Shown: positions 28,970-40,360 of the stretch, piece after piece
Layout of the letters: every line of letters starts with the position of its first letter
Position numbering within the stretch: the stretch's first letter is position 1
Source: Morinoia aosen
Lineage: Eukaryota > Arthropoda > Malacostraca > Amphipoda > Talitridae
Length of the DNA: 64,000 nt
Direction of reading: 5' to 3'
Assembly: GCA_030386875.1 (NCBI GenBank)
Contig: CM059576.1
Span: forward strand, 19,968,058-20,032,057
Made by a program: the position numbers and the translations under genes
The notes under the pieces: model-generated
Told to the model about the DNA's origin: nothing
Seen by the model: the letters and a program-made list of their open reading frames with translations, nothing else
The model's database searches: none

Positions 28970-31440
28970 CGGTTAGCAGCTGTGAAAATCCCCTCCGTGG
29001 CCACCGGTGGTGCACGTTGCGGTCGAAGTATTAAGAACGCCGGTAGATGTGAGGTTTCAACATCTCATATCGTCCCCCGTCCTTCCTGAGTGACATCAGG
29101 ACATCACTCACATCATCCTTGTATTCCAAATGCTTCGATGAAAAGCCCCCATTCACTGGGTTTCATTACGATAGTTTCAGGGAAATTACCGTAAAATTTC
29201 GTTCAAGAACATGCTGAAGCTGAAGTAATTGATAGTTCAGATGAAAAATATTTTCACTGCTTTGAGACCACAAAATAAATTTTCTCTATCATAGGATGAT
29301 CAAGATTTAAATAGTTAACGATGCATAAAATTGCCATTGTTTAGCAAAGTTACAATTGCTTTTACAATGAAGTGGGCTATCACGTGATCGACGTATGATG
29401 CACAGAGCTGATGAAAGAGGCCTCGGTATTAAGTGAGCTATTCCAAAGGTATCAGAACCCTTAAAGCTGCTACTACATGACCGTGTGTTGTGTCGTTTCT
29501 TTCAGTACAACATGAGGTTTATTTAATTGCAGCTGTAACTACAATTTCTGAAGCCTTACACTTCGAGGAAGAGAATGAAACTCTCTGTAAGGCACTTATC
29601 CATCTACAGGTCACCGTAGTTCACACAGCTTGCTCTCAAGTCTAGTGCGTAACAAAGAACTTCGCCGCCATACCTTCCGGCGCCTGCGGTCGGGGCGCTT
29701 CCGACCCATCCGAACCCAAGCGTGATAAGGACATCCTGTGAGCCTGCCATGCGAGGCCTCTTCCAAGATACTACACCGTTAATATTATATTCAAATCAAC
29801 GGACATATTGAAGAAACCAGCTTCGAATAAGGAAGCCATTAGGCATGCATACGTGAGAGATTTATTACGATAAAAGTATGACAATAATCTCGTATTAGGG
29901 CAACTCTGTATACGCAGGAATGAATTGTCGCAATAAGGACTCGTAATGCTGAAAAATACTTGAAATTTAGTTACGTCCTGACAGTTTACGCTTAGGCTTA
30001 GGCTATACAATGCAACTTTGGAATCGGGTGGGAAAATGTATTATTTATCCTCTCTTTCCCTTTACCTTTAATTGTGTATCAAGCACCCTTATATTTCAGA
30101 AACTTTAAAATAGTGTGTTGTTTATTCTGTTAAATGAGGATCCCGGTTCCCGATGGTCCACGCACCTCAGGCTCTTACGTGAGGTAGTCGGTTCACTTCT
30201 GCACGCAGAAAGAGAACTCATCTTAGGTATTTGCGAGAGGAGTGGGTCATAATTCCTAGCATGAGCCTGATTTAGGGCTGGAGAGCTCTGATGGGGTAGC
30301 CCAACTTACAAGGTTAGGGGATGGGTTAGCAGAAGCACACTAGTACCACTACTATTACTACTTCTACTACTACTGGAGTGCATGGCTGGAGCAATCTAAC
30401 ATACTCTTTACGATCAAGTTGAATCAACATTTAGGAAAGACACGATGTTCAGAAAATTCTCTATTCCAATGTTGGTTGAACTTACATTTTCTAAGAACAA
30501 CGGGAATAAAATCAAATGAACACGGTGCAGCTGTTTTTTTCTAGAAAATTGGGGTTACTTCACCCATTCGAGTTAGCAACTCTCAAATAGTACTTGTATA
30601 ACATGCGTTTTATTTGAAGTTTATTGAAGGATGAGTCATACCGCCGCACTTTCGCCATTTGGGATGAATGTTGTCTCTTCTCTACTGATTTTGGTGACAG
30701 TTGGGTGCTACCATGAAAATTCTAGTTAAAATGAAAACGTGCAAGTAACTGAAGTAATGTGCTTAAAAAAGCAGTTTTTGAGGAAAGAATAGAAAGCTAA
30801 ATCGTACAGAGATAAATTTTCGTTGCATGTTGAAGAAGTCCAGGAATGAAGAACAGTTGAGATGGAAAGCAACCAATTTCAATACTTTTGTTCAAAAACA
30901 AGTCAGTATCTTAGTGATTTAAAAGAATGAAGAGCTCAAGGGAACAAATTTTCAAATATAGATATACTAGAAATGGCTGATAATCCCGTATGGTAACCTG
31001 AAATTTATAATGAAGTAAACGAAACGAATATTTATACAAATGAGTTTGAATCTATTTCATAAATTCAAAAGCTGACGATAAATTATGTGCAAAATTTTTC
31101 CATACTTTTGTAATCAAATATAAATGAATAAGAAGATGTTTATCATTTTGACTTTTTCTGTGTGATTGATACGTTGGGTGAGGTTAGATATATTGATATA
31201 TATTCGTGATAGTATTATAATCCTTTCGATGCAATAAACATCACAAAAAGGAATTAAGCAATTGAAATACCATCAATTTGCATTCATAAATAAATTTATA
31301 ATTACCTTGGAGTGTTCAAACGAGTACTTCGGGGTAAAAGCATTAATTCGTTTATGTTTAGGAACAGCAGTGTAATAATTAAAAAAACGCTCTTAATCCA
31401 CATAAGGGGAATAGAGCATCATCATGTAGTCGCAGCGATT
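28970..31440. other. spacer, no gene seen
   Basis: The piece 28985-29040 (CACCGGTGGTGCACGTTGCG) and 27995-28070 are the two halves of an older repeat related to the TTAA MITE at 37093-37313, interrupted by the Harbinger element. At 30130-30390 a repeat-like stretch ends in CTA trinucleotides. The rest has stops in all frames. Confidence 0.5.
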
Positions 31441-31450
31441 GCGTCTCGTG

Positions 31451-31739
31451 CAGGATTGCCAGATTGGCCATTTCATGGCCAATTTACACAAAATGGCCAT
31501 AATTTGAACGACGTGGCCGTGAGAAATTCACTTGGCCATTTTTAAAGACATCGCCCGATTCAAGAAACAGAAGACCTGCAACATCTCGACGAGATACTCT
31601 TGTCGTAATGTTGTCAAAATGTTTATTAGTATTGCAATTTTTTGATGAAAAAATGTCTTTAAATTTTGTAGTGACCATTTTGGGCATCGTTTTATGTAAA
31701 ATGTGGCCATGAGCTAACTGATTCATCTGGCAAACCTTG
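31451..31739. mobile_element. MITE with CAGGATTGCCAGAT ends (hAT-like)
   Basis: The left end CAGGATTGCCAGAT and the complement of the right end CAAGGTTTGCCAGAT are inverted. The interior has repeated GGCCATTT words on both strands. An 8-bp target duplication is only partly conserved (GTCTC core). No transposase is present. Confidence 0.4.
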
Positions 31740-32332
31740 TCTCTACACAGTACACACAAGTTTCACTCAAAAGGTTTACTCAATCGTAACACATTCTCAT
31801 CGGAACAAAACCCTCTCATTAAATTTCACATTTTGTTTGAAGTGACTTTAGTAGTCATTGAAGTAACATCATATTATTACTCCAAATTAATACGCAATAA
31901 TCAGGAAACCTATGCTCAGTGGACATGAAGGGTTATCAAATTTGACGTGAGTTTTTCAAAATTTTCTGATATTAATCTGTTCTTTAAACATTTTAAATTA
32001 AGGTACTTGTAAAGAAGAGGACAGTAATTGATTTTCCCATTTTTGGTAATTAAATATTGGTAATTCGACCAAAATTAGGTTTATGTTCAGGAGAGGACCA
32101 TAATTGATTTTCCACTTTTTGGTATCAAGACATAGCTAATTGGATCAAAATAAACAACTTTTCTTTGATACATTTTCCGTTGCAAATTAGGTAGTATTAA
32201 CCCTAGAATGCTGAACTTTATTTTGTGTAACTCCAACATTAATCATGGGTATATTATATCCTATTATGGAAAATAAAAATATTAGGTCAATATTGAGTTG
32301 AATGTTGTCAACAATTTTAATAATTTTGGTAA

Positions 32333-33825
32333 ATGTTGAGGAGTTGACCATAATTGATTTTCAACTTTTTGATGTGTGAATATAGTTAATGAGCTCAAAA
32401 TAAACAAGTTTGCCTCAATGCACTTTCCGGGGCAAATGAGTATTTTACAAGTTATAGCGGTAAATGAGTTATCGGAATAACCCTATTACAAACGTAAAGA
32501 GGTTGGATCGTGAGGGGTATCCACAGTTCTTCTAGTGAGAATTGTAAATAAAGTGAAATTCTAGTATGCATAAACGTAGTTACACATACCAATTGAGACT
32601 CGCTGAGTCTCAATTGTCGAGTCTTAAGTTTGAGTTGAGTCTTAAGTCTCGCTGAGCGGCTTCGCCGCTCAGCGAGAATGAAAATATCGATTATTACTGG
32701 AATTTTATGCTGATTCGGAATATGCAATTTGTTTTGACCGCTCTTGATTTTTTTGATTTTTTTTTTTGGAAAGGCGGCTAGCAACAACTGAGGTGGTGCC
32801 CAAAGAATGCCATGTCCGTACAGGTTGGGTGGAACCCGGCCCTATCCGGTACTCAGGTCTTCAAGGCACGGTCTGACCATGTTGGGTTGAGAATGACAGA
32901 GTTTGGATCATGAGGTGGTGCAGGCCAAAGTATGCCAAGTCCGACCAGGTTGGGTTGAGAATGACAGAGTTCGGATCATGAGGTGGTGCAAGCCAAAGTA
33001 TGCCAAGTCCGACCAGGTTGGGTCGAGAGAGGCAAAGTTCGGATCATGAGGTGAATGTGCTCATGCAATGCTAAGTCCGGCCTGGTCGGGCCAGGCGGCT
33101 AGCAACAACTGAGGTGGTGCCTTAAGAATGCCATGTCCGTACAGGTCGGGTGGAACCCAGCCCTATCCGGTACTCAGGTCTTCAAGGTACGGTCTGACCA
33201 TGTTGGGTTGAGAATGGCAGAGTTCGGATCATGAGGTGGTGCAGGCCAAAAAAAAAATTAAAAATGTATATAAATTTAAAATTCAAAAAAATCACAAAAA
33301 ATCGAAAAAATCGAGAGCGGTCAAAACAAATTGCAGATTCGGAATCAGCATCAAATTCCAGTTATAATCGATGTTTTCATTCTTGCTGAGCGGCTTCGCC
33401 GCTCAGCGAGACTTGTTCCGAGACGGGAAAAATGCAAAAGCTTCACCGCTCTTACCGCTATATAAGCTCCAAGATGGTGACCACCATGGGCGCCGCCATC
33501 TTAGAGCCGATGTAAACAAGGTTGCGGTCGTCACCCTAATGTGTGGGTTAGAAGCTTTATTTATAATTTTCACTAGAAGAACTGTGGCTAACCCTCACGA
33601 CCCAACCTTTTTATGCTTGTTATAGGATGTTTGCTTCCCTTATTTATTTTTCCCGCCTCTAACACTAGAGTTCCAGTAACTCATTTATCCCGCTATAACT
33701 TCTAAAATACTCATTTGCGCCAGAAAGTGCATTGAAGAAAACTTGTTCCTTTTGATCTCATTAACTATATTTACGTCTCAAAAAGTTGAAAATCAATTAT
33801 GGTCAACTCAATATTTACCATAATT
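32333..33825. repeat. foldback element copy with satellite core
   Basis: Outer arms 32333-32560 and about 33550-33825 are inverted (CCATAATTGATTTTCAACTTTTT; ACGTAAAGAGGTTGG against CCAACCTTTTTATG). Inner arms 32650-32760 and 33297-33410 are also inverted (GCGGCTTCGCCGCTCAGCGAG; GACCGCTC). The centre is a tandem array (32773-33245). It belongs to the same modular family as 2320-4205. Confidence 0.6.
32773..33245. repeat. 68-bp satellite array with 321-bp higher-order period
   Basis: GTTGGGTTGAGAATGACAGA recurs at 32881, 32949 and (variant) 33017, an exact 68-bp period. A larger segment starting GGCGGCTAGCAACAACTGAG repeats at 32773 and 33094, a 321-bp period. Every unit holds GGATCATGAGGTG and AAGTCCG. 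No coding frame is apparent. Confidence 0.8.
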
Positions 33826-33839
33826 TCATTGCCATAGAT

Positions 33840-34130
33840 AGGTATTATGGAAGATTTTAAGACCTTTTAAAAGAATGACATTCTGCTCGCTGATGCGTTA
33901 TTTTCAAATGATTCAACTTTGAAGTTGGCTTTCACGCACCAAAGAAAACAGGCGCGCCAAGCTGAAATTAATTAATAACGGAAGCTAACCTCCTATTACA
34001 AACGTAAAGAGGTTGTGTCGTGAGGGGGAGCCGCAGTTCTTCTAGTGAAAATTATAAATAAAGATTTCTAGTGACGTCCGTTTACATCAGCTCCAAGATG
34101 GAGGCCGCCATCTTGGGTCCGGGGTGGCCG
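33840..34130. repeat. half of another foldback copy
   Basis: TGACATTCTGCTCGCTGATG (33877-33896), TTTGAAGTTGGC and then AACGTAAAGAGGTTG..GCCGCAGTTCTTCTAG (33998-34046) repeat the left-arm order of 3655-3900. It stops at the centre (GCCGCCATCTTGGG) without the matching right arm. Confidence 0.55.
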
Positions 34131-34184
34131 GTACCTTGAAAAGGTATCCATTTTCCATCCTTGAAAAATGGGTTATTTTCAAGG

Positions 34185-34500
34185 ATGTCTTATCTCAGAA
34201 AGTTGTTATTGTAGAGCAATGATTTGGGTATCATTGGATGCGCATAGAGTTAGTGCATAAAAAGTCATAGGATTATTTTGAATTTTGCAATAGTTTTGTT
34301 TTTTATAAAATTTCAGATATTTTTTAAGAATCATTCATTTTTCTGTAGCTTTTTCATTGTAAATACAAAACAATTAAGAATTTCAAAATAATCCTCTGGC
34401 TCTTTATTCACCAACTCTTTGCGCATCCAATGATTCCTGAACCATTGCTCTACGCTGACAACTTTTTGAAATAAGACAGCTTGAATATTTGTATTGTTCA
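34185..34500. repeat. palindrome with colinear coding-like arms
   Basis: Arms about 34185-34310 and 34365-34490 are inverted and align without indels, with a short loop between. On the minus strand the right arm is open (see 34331-34543). The left arm has the same residues interrupted by two stops. Confidence 0.6.
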
Positions 34501-34543
34501 GTAAACATATTATAGTACTGAGAAAAAGTCTTTTCATTTGCAA
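34331..34543 (-). CDS. hypothetical 70-residue ORF in a palindrome arm
   Basis: The frame encodes FQKVVSVEQWFRNHWMRKEL followed by an acidic/aromatic stretch (PEDYFEILNCFVF) and a lysine-rich end. The opposite arm, read outward on the plus strand, encodes a clear relative (QKVV.VEQ, HWMR.ELV, DYFE), with stops replacing W and E. Coding-like similarity between the arms suggests a captured or transposon-derived coding fragment, but no family is recognised. No promoter or splice context is seen. It may equally be a chance open frame in a repeat. Confidence 0.25.
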   Translation of the reverse strand: MQMKRLFLSTIICLLNNTNIQAVLFQKVVSVEQWFRNHWMRKELVNKEPEDYFEILNCFVFTMKKLQKNE

Positions 34544-34544
34544 G

Positions 34545-36340
34545 CTATATTTCTTCTAGAAATTGGCGCGGTTGACGTTGTGAAAGCTTGAGGTTCTTCC
34601 GAGGTACCAAGCACTTGATGCTGCAGAGTCCTAAAAATTTTTGAACTGCTGAATGATAAGTACAAATCTCATTAGCAATAAATAGTCTGTAAGCAAAACT
34701 AAGTAAAATGGTACAGCACATGAGCGCTGACGCACCATGCGACCCTTCCCACCGCTCCTTCTCCCCCCGTTTACCCTCTTAGGTAATTCAGATGCTTCAA
34801 GATTTTTTACCGCATGGTAACTATGCAATGCTCTACCAAATTAAGCAATAAAAATATACATGACAAATTTTGGACTTCTGACTAGACAGTGCCCTTAAAT
34901 GTGCTGACCAATTTATTTGCATTGTGAAATTTTAGGTCTCCAAGCTCATAAATTCTGTGAAGGACAATTACAGAATTTTGAAGTCTGTTGCAGAAATATA
35001 AAGCCAGATTGAGAAGTACGTTCTTCATTTCTATCTGTGTGAAGAATTTCTAGAACCTCATTGATATTGTCAGCAAATTAGTATTATATTTCATGGTACT
35101 TGATTATTTTTTCAGATTCTTCTGTATAAAAGATGCACCTCTGATTATTCAAACCAACTTTTAAGCAGTTCATTGCTGGTAACCTTTCATTCAAGTAAGT
35201 TTTAGTAATTTCAAGTAACATCAACAAATCAAGTTGAAAACACATCTGTAAGCCATACATGAGGCATGCTCAATTATGTAAACATTGAAAAAAGTAAGTG
35301 TTGAGGTTTTCATTGAAGATTACTTCCAAATAAAACACACTGAGCAGTTTGACTTGCTGTTTTATTTCAAGTATCATTTACATTGCCTTGCAGTACTTCT
35401 TAAGAGAAAAGAATTTACCAAATAACTGGTAAGTTTTGGGAAGCATTTTTTGGCTTATTGTTTTTTTTCTAAATTGGTAACTTTATTTTTCAACTTTATC
35501 TATTGTATAAACTTCTTTTAATCCTGCTATTACTCAGTTCAGGATGTGGGAATAAAATTATTCTCCTAATGAGATATTGAATGAGGCCATTTTTGTTCAA
35601 CTTTTGGTAGCTTCTATTTTTGGGTTATTTCTAAAAGAAATTACAGTTTGAATTGCCTCTCTGTTTCTCTGATGTGTACCATGTTTTTGTTTGGTATTGC
35701 TAAAAACATTTAGAGTATCAAGTAACCTCCTTATTTTTCAAAAAAGACATTCTCACTGGGTTTCAAAGCTCAAAAGTCACAAGGGGTAAAAAATTTTTGT
35801 TGAGGGGAGTTTGACAATGGCCATAAAGAGGCATACAAGTACAAATTCATACCATAAATTTTTCATGATACATTAGTTATTTTTCCATAATCTGATTTGT
35901 GTAGTAGGGAAGACAGATCATATATTTAAATCAAGAGATTAAGATTATTTAAAAATGTTTTTTCTCAGATGTGGTTAATAAGTTGGGTTACAGGCATTGT
36001 AGCAATTTACTTCTTAAGCTTTCAAGAATTCAGGATCATTGTGTGTAATGGTGATGGAAAACTCATATACCATATGAGGCAGTCTAAATATTTTTCCTAT
36101 GAAAAAATCATTTTTGCTGTAATCTAAACAGCAAAATGCATTTAGGCAGATGATGTTTTTACAGTTTCTTATAATTATTAGTTTGGTGTTTTATTGGTTA
36201 TCACAGCTTGAAAATAAACTGATTTTGGTATCCTATTTTTTTGTAGGGCTGTTTTCATACTCAATTTTGCAAATCTTTAGTGTATTCTTGTCTCTATTTC
36301 ATTACCTTCATTTACATTCAACTTTTTACCAATGGGAATT
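34545..36340. other. AT-rich spacer, no gene seen
   Basis: Stops occur in all frames, with T-rich runs near 35450-35475. No element of this window matches it clearly. Confidence 0.5.
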
Positions 36341-36346
36341 TGCACT

Positions 36347-36563
36347 TGTAAGGCCATGAGTTGCTGCTTCAGCCAGCGAGTTCCGTTTGAGGCGAGTGAA
36401 GCAGCGGCCTTACTTTTATACTTCTCCGGCTGTAGGTATCGGTGATACGCGGCGGAGTAGTGGGAACTTTTATTGATTAAATTTACATTGAGACATATTA
36501 GTATTACTGAACACAAATAGATTAGAATTGAGATTCGAGGGGTAAATGAGGTAGAGCACTACA
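36347..36563 (-). repeat. solo LTR of the TRIM family
   Basis: The 217-bp sequence starts TGTAAGGCC and ends GAGCACTACA. It is the reverse complement of the LTRs at 17594 and 18503 with moderate divergence. The TATA word CTTTTATAC is retained. A 4-bp target duplication, CACT, flanks it (36343-36346, 36564-36567), so it arose by LTR-LTR recombination. Confidence 0.85.
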
Positions 36564-36574
36564 CACTCCTTGGT

Positions 36575-36850
36575 CGCAAGCTGAAGATTAGGCAGCCCTT
36601 CATTTTTTTGAAATAGAAAAGGTTTTTACTGTTGCTATGCACCTTTTTTTATGGTTTACTGGTGTTCTGTTTTCTAGCATCACTTTCTTCTTCAAATTTT
36701 CCTTTACTTCACAATTTTTTTATGCACAGTAGACTTGTGTGAAATGTGCCTTGGGCATATATTCCACGTTTCCTTAACTTCATACTCAATTGAACCTGAT
36801 TACTATTTTCTGTGAAATATTTATGTTACTGATTGAAAGGTTTTAAACTT
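36575..36850 (+). mobile_element. SINE-like element, old 5'-truncated copy
   Basis: GCTGAAGATTAGGCAGCCCTTC, then GGTTTACTG.TGTTCTGTTTTC, ACTTTCTTCTTCAA and TTCCTTAACTTCATACT follow the order of the family but with many changes. No hairpin head is present. Confidence 0.55.
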
Positions 36851-37092
36851 ATACTAACTTGTCAAAGCAAATTTTATGTGCCAAAAAATTCATCCTCTAA
36901 CCCATTAAAAAAATATTCAAAATCTATGAACTTGCAAATTTTATTCAGAGATTTCTGTTGTTAGTGACCATGTATTTTTTGTTCTTAATTTGTTCAAACA
37001 TTATCTTGCATGTGACATAAGAAATTTTATATTTTCTTTTTTGATATATTAACTGTCCATATCAAGGCCTTTTCTTGGTATATTTTTCTTAA

Positions 37093-37313
37093 CACTTTGA
37101 CTGCAACCACTTGAAATTAATAACAACACTAAACTAAAATTTAAAGTCAATTGTAGTACACTATTTTTAAATTACCAAACATGAACTGGATCATGCCTTT
37201 ATTTAGCTTTGATTAAGTATTCATGAGAATTGAGTTTGCGACTACTGGTCAGTCAGCAGCATTATTAAAATTACCTCCGTGTACCACCGGTGGCGCATGT
37301 CGCAGTCAAAGTG
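37093..37313. mobile_element. TTAA-flanked MITE (piggyBac-type), second copy
   Basis: TTAA lies at 37089-37092 and 37314-37317. The ends CACTTTGACTGC and GCAGTCAAAGTG are perfect inverted repeats. The interior contains ACCACCGGTGGCGC and is related to 1947-2164 and to the repeat split at 28070. Confidence 0.75.
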
Positions 37314-37429
37314 TTAAATAATTTGTTAGTATTTTATTGTTTCACTAAAAAACTAAAATGATTTAGACTGATCTACTTTTAGAGTGTATCACATGTTATA
37401 TTTGATGTTGTTAACATGTTAGGTTGCAA

Positions 37430-38041
37430 TAGCAACCTAAATGTCTGATATTTACAAAATTTCTGCTGTCATCACACATGAAGCCTTTAGTTATGTAATG
37501 ATATATTCAGTATCTAAGTGGGGTAAAACATGCTAAAATTGCTCATAATGTTGATAACGTTTATGTGGCTTACTGCTGGTTCTCCTACATGCTTTTTTCA
37601 ATTTCAGTGTTGAATCAAACTTTCTGTTGAAATAATTTCTGTTTTCCTATTACTTATATTTTGACCTGAACAAATTGGCACATTCATGCAGTGGTAGGTT
37701 GTTTACCATAGTTTGAATTCTTAATACATTACCACATTAATTGTGAAGAAGTTCACATTGTATGCTTCACTTAGCTATTTATTTTGTGGCATTTATGAAA
37801 TAAGAATATTTAGAATGTATGATTTTATCAGAGGCAAGTTCAGATAGCATGATCTTTTTAGTGGAATGAGATTTAAAAATGTGAATTGCTGCATATTTAA
37901 TTCGGAAAAGTTTGATTGCATGTTTTTTTAATTATATCAGTTGTTTTCCATGTCATTTACAGACCGCTGTGTACAAAGTTAGTTTGTATAACTGTTTGAG
38001 CGTTCAAGTGTCCTATTACTATGTTGTGTGTGTGCCAACAG
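37430..38041 (+). repeat. duplicated 5' flank of zinc-finger copy B
   Basis: Compact counterpart of the fragmented flank of copy A. Pieces at 37445-37720, 37815-37860, 37890-37920 and 37930-38041 match 1735-2280, 4780-4815, 5585-5610 and 17000-17119. It ends in the acceptor TGTGTGCCAACAG before exon 1. Confidence 0.7.
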
Positions 38042-38042
38042 C

Positions 38043-38154
38043 ATGAAGCGTGCAGTGGTTATGGTGCACAAGCTCACAGGCGCTGGAGTGGAGCATCTGA
38101 GTGGCAGACATGATGTCATCAAGAGGGAAGCTCCAGCACAGTGCAGAGCTCAAG
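38043..38154 (+). CDS. copy B exon 1
   Basis: ATG at 38043 follows the acceptor CCAACAG (ending 38041), so an upstream non-coding exon is likely. It has 37 codons plus one base, then donor GTGAGA at 38155. Confidence 0.7.
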
Positions 38155-40329
38155 GTGAGACTTGACTCTGGTGCAGTTGTGATACATCCTCAGTTTACTC
38201 TGGTCATTTTTAAATATATTATTATTTTGCATGAAAAACTGCCAAAGTTATAATTAGGTACCATTTGTGCTAAGTACGTTTGCATGGAAAACTGTAAAAA
38301 TTTTAACAGTAGGTTCCACATCTACAGGCAAGGTTTGAAAGCAAGTAATCAGAATTAGTTTTTTGTTTCTGAAGTATAAAAATATTTTGGGTGGAAATAG
38401 AGGCTTGATATTTAGCTCCAATTTTATTCAGTCTAATTCACCTACAGGGTCAATCATAATGCATTTTATTGAAGAGTTTTCTTGAACTAATGTAAACTGT
38501 GAGGACCTAATATCAAACGCTTAAATCACTATTATAAAAGGAGCTGCATCCGTCCATCTGTGTGTCACACCCACCAGCCTGCAGTGTGAGATGAGCGTAT
38601 CTGTGATACAAGCTTCATCAACTCCACAATATTTTGTGCCTTAACCCAGCAGATTGCGAGTCGGAATGAATATCACGTGAATTGGTAGGTTAGGTTGTAT
38701 AGAATATCACGTGCAATCAATATCACGTGTAGGTTATGTTGGATAGAATATCAGCAGTTGAGACTGGGGAAAGTAAAAGAATGGTAGAAGATAGCATAGA
38801 AAATCGTGGGAAAGCCATGTTGAAGCTCAGTTGATCTGCCCCTTTATCACGCTGTCAAGGAAGCTTAATGACTGTTTTTGATAGGAGTTTCACCAGTGCA
38901 CAAGATTAAGAGTATTTTAATCGCAGGTTCTGTTAGATTGGATATATTTGTTTTTGATCCACATCTGAAGTACATTTTATACAAAATTATCGATTCCAGT
39001 CATTTATGATCGATCACGTACACCAAAAAACCCTACACCTTGACCTTCTTGCAGCACCAGCAGTGTAACATCACCTTCTCCCCCTCTTTTAAAAAACAGG
39101 GGTGTACTAGTTTACAATAAATAGAAAATTTATTTTTACCCATACTTGAGTAAAGACAGTGCTATGAAGAGCTTTATTGAAATATGGTGCAAATACTTGA
39201 TGTCAAGTTTACATTTGTGTAGATTGCAACCAATTATGTTTGTGTGTTCATTATTTTCACAATTTTCATTTACTTTTTTGAATGTATCACTAAGATGCTC
39301 TTATAAATGTGGACCAGATCTAATTCATGAAAAAAGCAATGATTTTATTGCTTTCAATGAATGATATTTTGACTATGCATTGCCTGTAAATTATTTTACT
39401 TAGGCTTCATAATTTTTCACTTCTCCCCAGAGATATTTAATACAGCAAATTTAATTCATGCATTGTAAAATTAAGCTATAAATCTTCTAAAGCCTTTTTA
39501 ATTTCTCTTTATTCTTTATCAATGTGGGCTGGAAACAAATTTAGCTGATTTCATTTGAAAACTCAAATTCTAGGACATTTATTCATGTAAATTCTATATT
39601 ACTGAATTTATATCTTTAGTGTTGTATCTTTCTGATGCTCTTGAATTGCATGCAGTTGATGCACTGAATATCAAAAGTGAGGGGCTCGGTGCTGAGCTGG
39701 AGGCCATCACAGTGAAGGAAGAACCCATTGACTGGGACCAGGAACCTCAGGTGCTGTGACTGGTGGCTTGGTGTTTTCTGTTGCCTTTTTCACTTTTATT
39801 TGTGTGTTCCAGACTGCTGCTGAGGTTTAAATTTTGAAATTAGTGAAATAGCTGCGGGTTTCTGGACTGATGTTTTTTTTTTTTGACAAATTATGAAGGT
39901 TTTATGACAACAATGATTAAAATGTACATAGTCATAAGCATTTGAAATTTAATGAGAAAACTGCTCACTTTATGAATCCATATTTTTTGTTTCAATTTTT
40001 CAAATAAATTTTTAAATTTCTTGAAAGATAGGTAGTAAGATTAGGTTGAATAATTTTTCTGCCTTATGCTCTAGGGGACAGACACTCCCAGAGGGGATAC
40101 TGCTAGGTTACTTCAGATGTAGGTTTGCCTTTGGGACTTCCATCTCTCTTGCATAATTTCTGTGCTCGGCCTTACTTCTCCCACCTCTTGTTTGTTTTTC
40201 TTCCTTTTCTTTATTAACTTGCTCTTTCAATTTGTGCATTTACTTGTGTTTTAGTCCATACTAACTAGTCTCTTTTTCTGTTGGCATTAAATTGCCTTCA
40301 TTGAACCCATGGAGTCCTAAATTGATGTA

Positions 40330-40360
<31 letters not shown>

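Noticed and set aside
38520..39110. Helitron in intron 1 of copy B
   Set aside because: No TC start, CTRR end or terminal hairpin could be placed at the borders.
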